NCBI GenBank assembly: GCA_019925105.1
Contig: JAHGAU010000013.1
Coordinates: forward strand, 372,001-436,000
Length of the DNA: 64,000 nucleotides
Direction of reading: 5' to 3'
Source of the DNA: Niebla homalea
Lineage: Eukaryota > Ascomycota > Lecanoromycetes > Lecanorales > Ramalinaceae
Positions within the stretch are counted from its first letter, which is position 1. Each line of letters opens with the position of its first letter. Shown here one piece after another: positions 43,253 through 53,337 of this stretch. A program made the translations under genes and the position numbers. Under the pieces are notes generated by a model. That model was not told the DNA's origin. It did not search any database and saw only the letters and a program-made list of their open reading frames with translations.

Positions 43253-44376
43253 ATGGCTTCGTATTCTCTACTTGATCAGGCAGAGGAAGGTGAGATGAAA
43301 ACGGTAGCAGTCATGCCATTCTACCCTTGCTGATCAGCCTAGATGCTTTACACAAGTCACGACTTTTAAATGTGGAAGAAAAACCTTTCAAGCGCATCAC
43401 CAAAAGGCTTCTTGCACCTACTGCTCTCATCTCTGCCCCCATCACTCTACCCCCAACACCACCACCAGACGCAAATGCCGCCGACGAGGAGGCCGCTGTT
43501 CACGAACACGAAAAGCAGCGACAGCTCGATCAGCAACGACAGTGGCGCGAAGACGTTCTGCTAGATTTCGCCGCATTCCAAAGCAGTATCATTCGCATCC
43601 AATTCCTGCTAACCAGCAATATCAAGCAGCGGGAGCGGTATGCTGCCGAGAAGATCGAGATCGAGAAAACCGCCCAGGCGGTCAAGCACAATACTGCCGA
43701 TCTACACGTACAGTTACACGAAGCACAGCAGACCTTGGTGCTACGAAAGGAGTATGATAAATTGGCCGAGAAGATCACCAGCAATCGCTTGTTGAAGCCC
43801 AGAGAAGAACAGCAGCAGAACCTCGAAAAACTTCACAACGAAATCGCCGAGTTGGAGCGTGAGAGCATGGAGTACGCGCAGACCTGGGCAGAGAGGCGAG
43901 AGCAATTTGGCAAGATTATTGAAGAGGGTATGCAAATGCGACGACTCATCAGGGATGAGAAGGAGGAGGTGGAGAGAAGGGAGGGTATGGAAGGGCAAGA
44001 GGATGGTGAAGATGACCAGAAGAGCAGAGCAAGTGGGAGGAACACGCCCAGGCCTGAAAGTATGGTTGGAAGCACACCTATGCATGGCCTTGAGCGGGAC
44101 GGAACTCCGGGTGCATTGAATGTCGAAAAGGGCGAGAGGGCCGAGGTGAGAGGGAGTTCGCCGCTCCGGGAAGTGCAGTCGGTGGATGAGCATATGAAAA
44201 CTCACGCATTGGTCAAGACGTCGAATGAGGAAGACGACGACATGGCGGAGGATGGCGAGCTTGCTGCTGAGTCGGAGAATATGACGGCCAATTCTATCGA
44301 AGGTCTGATCGCCTCCGGGGGAGGAAGTGATAAGCGTGGATCAGAGGCTGCAACAGATCGAATGGACGTGACTTGA
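43253..44376 (+). CDS. tho7: THO complex subunit 7 (Thoc7/Mft1-like)
   Basis: Two exons, 43253-43289 and 43343-44376, with a 53-nt phase-1 intron (GTGAGA..CCTAG, branch GCTGATC) encode 356 aa. The junction yields MASYSLLDQAEEDALHKSRL followed by LLNVEEKPFKRITKRLL, the signature start of fungal THO subunit 7. Residues about 60-220 are coiled coil (DVLLDFAAFQSSIIRIQFLL, then LRKEYDKLAEKI). The last 130 residues are acidic and disordered. The THO complex loads mRNA export factors during transcription elongation and prevents R-loops. A longer upstream frame at 43145 is ended by a stop before this start and is in another frame. Confidence 0.92.
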
Positions 44377-44952
44377 GCGGCTTTGAATTTACCCAATATC
44401 AATAAATGTGCAGTCACCACAGTACGGCGCTACATTCACACGACCAGATCTGGGAGGTCCGCCTTGAAGAGGGCAGGCCATAGACGCCCAGGAGTCGTCG
44501 ATGCCAATCTCGTGCGAAATGTCTAAAATATTCCCACAACTTTAGCCTAGATATTCGTGTTCCCCCAAGGTGAAGCTGGTATACTCCAGTGGGACCACAA
44601 TATCTGCCCGTCCACCGAGTCGAATGGCGATCTGATTGGCATCAAAGTCAGCACAGAACGCTTGTTTGAACACTAGTACTTTTCACGCCACCCTGGACAG
44701 CAGTCGTTGCTTTCCCATGATGACGGCGCTCATCAAATACATGCCTTCGTTTGGGCCCAGAGCAAAGCCATCATTGACACAGATCATTTGGGGGGACACG
44801 ATAGGATGTAGCTTTAAATGGTCGCAGACTCGCTGGATAAATGAGCAGCTCAGCTTTAGTATCAAAGGGCTTTGTGGACTGGTTTGGTATCAACGCTTGA
44901 AGTCAATTGCTTGCCACATATGCTCCTGCATCATCACCTGCCATGAACATGG
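44377..44952. other. Convergent 3' spacer between tho7 and tubulin cofactor A
   Basis: About 0.58 kb. A 136-codon plus-strand frame at 44636-45046 runs antisense through the last exon of the cofactor A gene and has no domain, so it is not called. Confidence 0.5.
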
Positions 44953-45739
44953 TCAAACACCCTCGCGCGTCAATGAAGTCTGCTTCTGCACAGCTAGAGT
45001 CAGCGCCTCCTGTGCCTTCTCCACTTCAGCAGCATCCGCGTCTTGAGAGGACTAGATATGCATATCAGTGAGATTTCACCTCTTGTCGAGTAGATTAAAC
45101 GAAGAACAAGCCCGACAGTCACTTGGAATTTCTCTCCTTTATAAGCCCCCCCTCCCCCACCACCAGGAATAGAGCAGACTCATCGCAAAAAGAGAGTCGT
45201 GGTGCTTACCAGCTCCTGCTCCAACTTCCCACTCGCAGCACCGAGTCTCTCGAGAAGCGGCTTGAAGACGGCTTGCGTTTCTTTCAAAGCTTGGGCCTAT
45301 CAGAGATGTAAGAGTCATTTTCACGAAACCAAAACAACTCGAGAGGCGGCAGGTTTTTGTCTGCTCGCAAATAAAGTAGAGGCAATAAGAGGGATGGCAA
45401 GTAATAAGACAGTTATTTTCACGAGAGCTGTTAAAAACAAATCAAGAAAAATCCCGAAGGAAACCTTTGAGGTTGGCCTTAAGATCGTGTAGGAGAATGA
45501 CATGACAGGAACTTGTGATATATATATACACCTCAGAAAGGCGGTTCCTTTACCTGTTGCTTCAGCAGATACTCGCGGTTCCCCGCCTCGTCTTCACCTT
45601 CTGCGCCGCCGCCATCGCCGCTCTGTAATTTCTCCAGCGAGGACTTTTGGTCGTCGAGTTCTTTGTCGTAGCTTTCGAGGTCCTTGAGCAGACGCGTCAC
45701 GGAGGCCGTGGCTTGGGATAGAGTGGATGCAGGAGGCAT
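44953..45739 (-). CDS. rbl2: Tubulin-specific chaperone A (TBCA/Rbl2/Alp31)
   Basis: Three exons on the reverse strand, 45739-45554, 45296-45210 and 45051-44953, all in phase 0, encode 123 aa. The product starts MPPASTLSQATASVTRLLKD, continues over the first junction as YLLKQQ-AQALKETQAVFKPL and over the second as KLEQEL-SSQDADAAEVEKA. This three-helix coiled-coil pattern and length (yeast Rbl2 106 aa, human TBCA 108 aa) identify beta-tubulin cofactor A, which holds beta-tubulin folding intermediates. Intron 1 is long (257 nt) relative to the small protein. A Gly/Asp/Glu-rich insertion (GDGGGAEGEDE) lies between helices 1 and 2. Confidence 0.93.
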
Positions 45740-46055
45740 GATTTGAAGACTTTACAAACATGCAACTGGGAACGGTGTCGTGACCACCGATATGCAAAGA
45801 AATTGTCCTTTGATCAAATCATGTTCTACGAGAGGATGGAAACGGCATGAAAAGAAGTTTAATCTGTGTTTTGGGCAGTCGCACTGTGGGGTTTTTGGAT
45901 ATACAAGCTGACAAACGATTTAAAACTTCGAGAGCATAGATTACTATCTTTTGTTTATCCTGAAAGACCATTTCATTACAATCTCAACCAACGCTATGCA
46001 AAAATCTATAGTCGTCAACCCTAATCCATTTCTTGCAGTCATTTTGAATATTCCA
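45740..46055. other. Spacer upstream of tubulin cofactor A
   Basis: About 0.3 kb, AT-rich, holding the cofactor A promoter and the 3' end of the Mg2+ transporter gene. No gene seen. Confidence 0.45.
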
Positions 46056-48865
46056 TCAGACGATGCCGTACACTCTCTTGGCGATGAAGAAGCAAGACAC
46101 GCCAAAGACGAGGAGACCAGCGGTGACTGCACACAGAAATTAGTGAGATACTCTGGACGGAACAGGAGCGACATTGTGACTTACTTGACCAAAACCAGTA
46201 TAAGTTGTCAACGTCCTGTCCTGGCACCTGAACATTCATCCCCCACATCCCAGTAATGATATTCATCGGCAACACAATCGTTCCAAGAACGGTGAGCTTG
46301 CCCAAAACATCGGCCGTCTGCTCTTGTCGTTCGTTCATGCTGATGTTCATCTGGGCCAGGAAGTTGGAATGGGCCCTGGATAGCAGCCTAAAAAGTGTCA
46401 GTGACACTGCAGATCTCCGATCACGAGCACTTGGAAACCACTCACGTTTCGTAATGACTGAGATTACCCGTCATGGTCAGTATGTGATCTTGAATATCAC
46501 CGAGGTATAGCCCAATGTCGCTCTTGGGGGCGATTTGCCATTTCTCGTTGCAGCGCTTTGCGAACCCTTTGATGACATCTGCCTTGTTCCCAAGCAGCCT
46601 GTACAGTAGCATAACCTTCTTCCGGCCCTCGCCGACTCTGCGGAGCATGTCGCCTCCCCCAGGTTTGTCCTCGCCAGCCTCGGTTCGGTCATCCTCACTC
46701 CTGTAGCTCTGGGACTTCTCGTTCGAATTTGCATCCTTCTTGTCGTAAAGTAGCCTCAAGATAGCATCATCAATGTCATCGACCTCCTGTTCCACATTTT
46801 GGATGAGCGGAGCGAAGACGTCTGTAATGTCGTCGATGAGAGCGTACGATATCCAGTCCGAGCTGGGTTGGACATACTCCTTCAATTGGCGAATGCGTCG
46901 GCGGACGTTTGCCGGGTGAGGCGTCAATGAGAAATGGAAGCTGATCACACCTTCTGGAAAGACGACAACGTACATGTTCACGGGCTCCAAGTAGTCATCG
47001 CTATTCATGTCTTGCTCAAAGGTGCGGTAGTTGACGAAATAGTACTTGGGAAAGAGTTCGACCTTTTCGCGAGCTTCCTGCATCAGGATGTCTTCGGCCG
47101 TGAGAGGATGAATACCAAAAGTCTTGGAGATGACTCTCATCTCGGTATCAGTTGGGCAAAGAACGTCGAGCCAAAATGTAGGCCTGTCACCATATCTTTT
47201 CGGTCGCTCCTTGGCTGCCGGGTCGGTGGACGGGGCAGGAGTGGCATCCCCAGACTGTTCTGCAGATTGATACTGCATTCCTCCAATGATTGACGAATGC
47301 CTTGTGCCAGCCCTTGATTGGTTATTGGGACTCAGATGTTGGTCATTTGAGTTGCCTTGGTGGCTGAGAAGGTCCTCGTCCGAAGAATAATCATCGTCAC
47401 TTAATTCTGGTGGATCCGGTACAAAGAGCTCCTGAAACGATTGACCAGGTTGTAGAAGTTCCGATATCGTTTGACTGTGAATAGTGCTCGGAAAGTCTTC
47501 ATTGAAGTAGGTGAACCGATACGGAGCATCCTCCTCCATACGGTGCCAGCCATGCTTTTGCGGTCGCAACCTGCCTCCAACTAGCACTGGTTCGCTGACT
47601 TTCTTCGTCCTGGTCCCTTCGCTCCTCACCTCTTTCTCTTCCCGATTCCATTCTTCCAGAACCGACAGATCCGGCCATCGTCGGACCCTTCTCCTTCTAG
47701 GGCCCTGTTGCTCAGGGCTTCCCTGCTCTTGGTTCAGGTAATCCTCCTCTTCACCGATAGCCGACATGCCCTCGACCGGGAAGCAGACATCCTCCTCGGC
47801 CGATATAGCAATGGTATGACGGCGATCAATGGCACGTGGAGTTGGTGGAGAGGACTGTGGAAAGTGTTGCCCATTTCGCTCACCGTCAATATCAATGACC
47901 GAGTCCTTGGCGCCACCGTTGCGCTCAGGAGACCTTGCGGTGTACGAATTTGTGACCATAACATCATCATAGCCCATGTCAGGACCAAGCCTGGGACTGT
48001 TGGGCACAGAAGGAGGATTATTGACATCGTGCACGTTGTTTAAACCTGGTGATGAAGCTTGCCGACTGCCCAGACCTCTCCTCCGACTTGATGGTGATGA
48101 AGCGTTTGACTTGCGACCGGTGCGCGAATCATGCCTGCCACCCTGGGAATAGCCACCCCCAAAGAAACCGTACCCAGATCCTCGAGAAGGTGAGCCACTG
48201 GGACGACGCTTCGAGCCTAGTAAAGGTGTTCTGTCTGAAGCGCGCTCAGGATCTCTGTCACTCTCGCCTTCCGAAGACTCATGGCCGCGGTTGTACTGAT
48301 GTCGCCGATGAGGACCGTCGTGAGAATTTTGACGGCCATTCCTGAATTGGGCGGGTAGATCGTGATTGGAATGTCGTGCAAACGGAATTGGTGCAATACG
48401 GCTGTCACGCCTCGGTCTGGTGGGTTGATGACTCCTGCATTATTGCTTTTAGCGCAAAGCCTCTGTGATCAAAAAAAAGAGTGGTATGACATACCGGTGA
48501 TCCAAAAGAGCTTCGCTAGCTAGACTCGTCTCACTGAAGTTCCTCCCACTAGATTGACCTAGACTGTAGAATGGCGGTCGGGCAGCAGCTGAGCTTGGTG
48601 CTTCAGCTGGCCGGTCTGCTTCTCCAATGCCTCTATCATCCTCGCCAGGGGCTGGTAGGAAGGATTGTCGACGACCCTTCTTCCGCTTTCCAGCGCGATG
48701 ATTGCGCCTCTTCTTGGGCGCCGCCTGTTCACCTCCTGCAGATATCAATGAGCCTGTTGCCGATTGCATCTTGATCAAATTTTCCGAGGGCCTTTGCGAC
48801 CCTGCAGCAGGTGCCGTGCTGTCCATCCGGGAGCCGGTTCCCTGGTTTTGACCTTGACTCGCCAT
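46056..48865 (-). CDS. mnr2: CorA-family Mg2+ transporter, Mnr2/Alr1 type
   Basis: Four exons on the reverse strand, 48865-48495, 48434-46446, 46387-46185 and 46126-46056, with matching phases, encode 877 aa. The N-terminal 380 residues are disordered and basic (KKRRNHRAGKRKKGRRQSF) with many Ser/Pro/Arg. The CorA domain starts near residue 400 (RPTFWLDVLCPTDTEM, then FGIHPLTAEDIL and YFVNYRTFE). It continues through the long stalk helix and the C-terminal region QTADVLGKLTVLGTIVLP with the GMN selectivity motif (GMWGMNVQVPG), and ends in the second membrane helix (AGLLVFGVSCFFIAKRV). Yeast Mnr2 is vacuolar and Alr1 is at the plasma membrane; the shared long basic N-terminus fits this subgroup, but I cannot decide the membrane from sequence. 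Confidence 0.94.
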
Positions 48866-49613
48866 TGTCTTACAGAATGGGGAGCTGGCTCGTTGAGGAG
48901 GGCTGTTTAGTTTGGAGGAATGCTCAAAGCAATAACATGATAGATGACGTGTTTTTCACTTTTCCGCAGTGCCGAGTGAGAGGCCAAACGTAAGTTTGAA
49001 ATTGAGTTTCAAGGCACTCGTTATGTATTAATTATGATATCATAATGTAAATTTCCCGGATTTTGCAACACATACTTTTTTGATGATATGGGTCAAACTC
49101 GCTTCATCATTTCGTTTTGGACTCTATAACATCAGCTTTATCTATCCGAGTCGAATTCCGATAGCAATAAGATGTTTTAGACCGTATCGCGTGCCCATTT
49201 ACTTGACTGGGACTAGCTTGGGGTCGATTATTATCTAGGGAGGGAGGGAGGGAGCAACCCCGCTGGAAACCGTCATCAGAGCCCGGATAGAACATAGGAG
49301 CTTCCTTTGGCTTCCAACCTCTCTGGGCCTAGCAAATTAGAAGAGCCATGATCTGATTGAAGATATCGTCATCCCTCGAAGCACATCCATGCAGCCGACT
49401 CTCTCTCACTAATGATCAAATCCTTGACAGCATCCCAGCAGCTGCCGTCACACGCTCGTAGTGTCTGGATATTCCAGGTCGGTGAGGATGGTTTATGTAT
49501 CTTATCTCCACCTCACTTGAGGCATTGAAGGCTTCCATAGGTGAGAACACCTCTGGTCTTTGAAGTTTCGTGTGCATGTTCCGATCTGTCTTGGTGACCA
49601 GACTCTGGGTCTC
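48866..49613. other. Upstream region of the Mg2+ transporter gene
   Basis: About 0.75 kb holding the mnr2-like promoter and the rmt2 3' end. It includes a four-tract G-run at 49238-49252 (listed separately). No gene seen. Confidence 0.5.
49238..49252 (+). other. Potential G-quadruplex (four GGG tracts, single-A loops)
   Basis: GGGAGGGAGGGAGGG, the minimal canonical quadruplex pattern, lies about 370 nt upstream of the Mg2+ transporter start and about the same distance beyond the rmt2 stop. Confidence 0.7.
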
Positions 49614-51000
49614 TTATCCGATAAAGCTACAAATTGGTAGCTTGTACTCGGACAACGTCCAATACTTTCGCCTTACCCCCGCCCACTCACATCCATCCCG
49701 TCTCGGCACTGGGATGACCTCCCATTCGGTGTCGAAACCAGTCTCAAACAGATCCATTTCGACGACCTTGGTGTAGACGTCTGTCACATGATAAGGTATT
49801 AGCAATGTTTTGAGACCTACGCAATGCTTGGTCACAGGGATATAGATCCTTTCTTTCCCCCAAACGTAGGAAGTGCCTACCGTAGCAAATCTTTCGATCA
49901 GCTCCCAGCCCATGGAAGAAACCCCACTTCCCTTGATCGTTCAACAGCCCAACGAGCAAGTCACTGAAGAAATCACGAAAGGCCCTGTAATCTTCCGCAA
50001 AGGTGTCGAAATAAATGGCATCGAAAAGTATACCTTGTTCCACGATACGTGGAAGGATGTCCTGCCATCGGCCTTCATGTATGACAACATTTGATTTATC
50101 GAACCAGCCATCTCTCCGCATGCGCTGTAGTACAGCTGGATGAGCTTCGATGATGTGGTGGGTTGCTGGGGACTTGGCTTGGAAGAAGTTGTCTACGATA
50201 CCCATGCCATGGCCAACGTTGAGCACCTGGAAACCAGGGCCTGGGCAAAGTAAGTCCGCTGTTCGCTTCATAATGTCGGTTTCCCATGCCATCATGACCC
50301 CATTGCCGCTCTCATCTAGTATACGATCATCTTGAAATCGTAGAGAGCCGTTCAAAAAGTCCTCGTTGCCAGGTGGTCCAGCTGAATCCGCTTCATCTTT
50401 TGACGTCTCAGGGGTATTTATGTCTCCTTCGGGAGTTTGAATGGTAATGTTCGGGTTCAGTTCATTGTCGTTACTAGATGTTATAGCTGGCCCCGATTCA
50501 GTTTCACTACCCTCATCGTCCTTCAATTGCTCATACTCGTCGAGTCGATTCAAAAGTATTTCCGCCCTTACGCCAGCATCCACCATGATCTCGTAAAGGT
50601 CGTCCAGGTGTAATCTCAAGGCTAGACATCCGGGCGTTTCATTTTCCTTATTGAGATCGTTCCAAATAGCACCCTGTTGCAACAGTAGTTTTACCGTCTT
50701 AGCAGCATCTGTCATCCCTGGACTTTTGGCATCTCCTGTCTCACTATTGGTAGCCCCATTTGTATTAACCTGACCGTTGACATGGTTGTCCTGATTATTA
50801 TCTCGTGAGTCTTCTTCATCATCTTCACAGGCGGCGATAGCACAGTGAAGCGGTGTGTATCCAGTGTCGGGATCCTGGACATTTGCCGAACCTTGACGCA
50901 GAAGCGGTCTCAGTGCAGCAAGATCATGCTTGGAAGCCGCCAAGAGAATTAAGTGGGCCTGCAGCTCTGGATCATCCTCAATGGAAGCCGACGCATTCAT
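49614..51000 (-). CDS. rmt2: Protein arginine N-methyltransferase 2 (Rmt2)
   Basis: Two exons on the reverse strand, 51000-49881 and 49780-49614, joined by a 100-nt phase-1 intron, encode 428 aa. The ATG at 50998-51000 is chosen; the frame is open one codon further to a GTG. Residues about 1-150 hold ankyrin-type repeats (GYTPLHCAIAAC, then VKLLLQQGAIWNDLN), and residues about 215-428 hold the methyltransferase fold with the S-adenosylmethionine loop (FQVLNVGHGMGIVDNFF), the IIEAHPAVLQRM strand and FDAIYFDTFAEDYRAF. The splice restores the conserved end KICYDVYTKVVEMDLF and YWTLSEYKLPIC. Rmt2 methylates the delta-nitrogen of arginine, with ribosomal protein L12 as the yeast substrate. Confidence 0.95.
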
Positions 51001-52151
51001 CACTAATCGGACAAGTGACTAATCTTTTCATATAGGCAGTTTATCCGCCAGAACAGGTCCTGGGATTGGTTTTCATGGATGCAGGAAAGACATGTAGCGG
51101 ATGCAAGCACTACAACCACAGACGCAATCAAGAATGTTATGAACAGACCATTTAGATTTCAATATCTGAGTATGTAAGTGAGACATGTCCAATCCATCAG
51201 ATTTGCAATGTGAGTAGGCGTCGTAGATTTGGTCACAACAGCCTGTATATTTGAGACCTGCCGATCAATTCCCCCTTTCTGATAGATATCTCAGATCCAA
51301 GAGATCGTATTATATATTGCAAGATGTCACCATCATTATTTAACATTGGAACGAGGGTCGCAAGCTCCAGATCGTCCCGGATGATCACTGATGTGACTGA
51401 ACTTATTGCAATGAGAGCCTTGTTCCAGCCTAGAAGCTGCGTCTGATTCTCTCCTAATCACGCATTTGGAATTTTCAACTTGCTACCTATCATTTGTTTG
51501 TAGATACTTCAGCCTTTCCGAAAGCTCGAGACGTAGATTTGGACTCTCAGGTTTCTGCTTGAGGAGGCACAGTCGAAGAAATGCTAAATTGCGTCGAGCA
51601 ATGACTACCTCAAATCATGGCAGACCTTTCTTCACTTGGCGGGCACTTGGACATCATACCTCATTCCTGCGTCTCGCCTCAGGAAGTCTGATCTTGCCCA
51701 TGCTCTGACCCTCCTCTCCGTGGAGCCTGCCCCTAAAAAGTATTGCTTTCCATGAGGTGTCAGATTGAAATATGATGATATAATATTCCGAGGTTCTGAT
51801 CTGAACTGTCTATTATCATCCGTCTCCTTAGTCACAATATCGACTGTGGCCGAGTAAGTCCCTTCTGGTATCAATTTATGACAGCGCACGTGGTCATGGC
51901 GTCGGGTGCTTGCGCCTTGATTCTTGTTGTGGCCCGCTCTGGAGAAGGATAATTGCCTCCCGGAGTCGTATCTGTGATTGCCTTTGGGAGCAGGCTGATG
52001 GCTGCTTTGGTGAGTAAGGGCAAGGCGAAGGGAATGCAATTCATGCCGAACTTGTTATCATCCATAGTCGCCAAACCGTTTGAAGCCTCAAGATTGAATC
52101 TCTTCTCGCTTTCCCCTTCAGTACCTTGGGAGGCTTGGACTACATTGGAGA
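51001..52151. other. Divergent region between rmt2 and the RTA1-like gene
   Basis: About 1.15 kb holding both promoters. On the reverse strand two overlapping frames (51871-52164, 97 codons, and 51632-52039, 135 codons) lie next to the RTA1-like start. They have no recognisable domain and I cannot join them by a convincing intron. Confidence 0.45.
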
Positions 52152-53146
52152 ATGTCTCAATCAACCTTTGATTGTACGCAGCAATACACCGATTGCTCAG
52201 TTGACACTTCTGAGTTCGGCCAGTACCCAGATATTGCGGACAAGATCTTCTCTATTGCCTTCTTCACCATCTGTGCGATCTTGCAGCTTGTACAAGGCAT
52301 CAAATGGCAGACATGGACCTACATGCTCTTCACGGTCACTGGCTCCGCTTTGGAGGCAATTGGATACATGGGGAGGCTTATGCTGTGGGCGAATCCGCTG
52401 TCGACCAAAGGCTTTGAGGTCCAGATCATTTGTCTGGTATTGGCACCAGCATTTCTCGCCGCGGGGGTCTATTTGTCGCTGAAGCAAGCAGTACTGACGC
52501 TTGGACCTGAACATTCCATGATCAAGCCGGATTACTACACATATGCCTTCATTGCTGCGGACATCCTCTCACTCGTCCTTCAATTCGTGGGAGGCGCCAT
52601 CGCTGGCTTAGGCACACTGAAAAGCGTTGGCCTCCGTTTGGCGCTGATTGGCGTTGTCTGGCAGGTAGTGACACTGTCTATCTTTGGCTTCTTTGCAATT
52701 GACTATGCAACGCGGCTATCCAACAACCGACGCAGATTGTCAGATGAGGCCCGGAAGACTTGCCGCAGCTGGAAATTCAGACTTTATGCAATCTCGATTA
52801 CCACGACATTCCTTGCCATATTGATCCGCTGCATTTATCGGTGAGTCGGGACTGCTGTACAAGCGCTGATGAGTGCTGATTTTACTCCAGGATCCCTGAG
52901 CTCACGGGCGGTGTCCGCAGGATCGAGGTGGTTGACGAGACTAGGTTCATCTTCCTCGACGGTGTCATGATCGTACTAGCGGATTTCTGTTTGACTGCGT
53001 TCCACCCTGGACTTTTCCTCCCTCGATCAACGACGTCGGTCAAAAACATGTTGCAGAGTCCTGAGTCACCAGCGTTTGCCGAGAATACGAGGCAGAGTGT
53101 AAATCTTTGCAGGATAGCTGAGAGGACACCAAGTGGTCCGATATGA
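52152..53146 (+). CDS. RTA1-like seven-transmembrane protein
   Basis: Two exons, 52152-52840 and 52891-53146, with a 50-nt phase-2 intron (GTGAGT..TCCAG) encode 314 aa. About seven hydrophobic segments occur. Family motifs include EAIGYMGRLM, VLAPAFLAAGVYLSL, the DILSLVLQFVGGAIAG segment and, after the splice, CIYRIPELTGG with FIFLDGVMIVLA and FHPGLFLP. RTA1-domain proteins are fungal-specific. Characterised members confer resistance to toxic lipids or 7-aminocholesterol and act in lipid or sphingoid-base movement, so the substrate here is unknown. Most members are 300-350 aa, matching this one. The usual glutamate in the last-helix motif is replaced by aspartate (LDGVM). Confidence 0.9.
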
Positions 53147-53337
53147 CAGAGTTGCCATTTGATCCGATGCTGAGAAGGCCTGCTCATTCATGAAACATGT
53201 TACAGCGCGCCCATCAAAATAGATGCGAGGTGGAACGGTAGATCCTGCTTCGGCCTCACAACTCAAATGGTCTCATTGAATTTGCTTCTGTAGATTTGGA
53301 AGCATGCAGTCGTTTGTCATGCCTGGATGCTTTTCCA

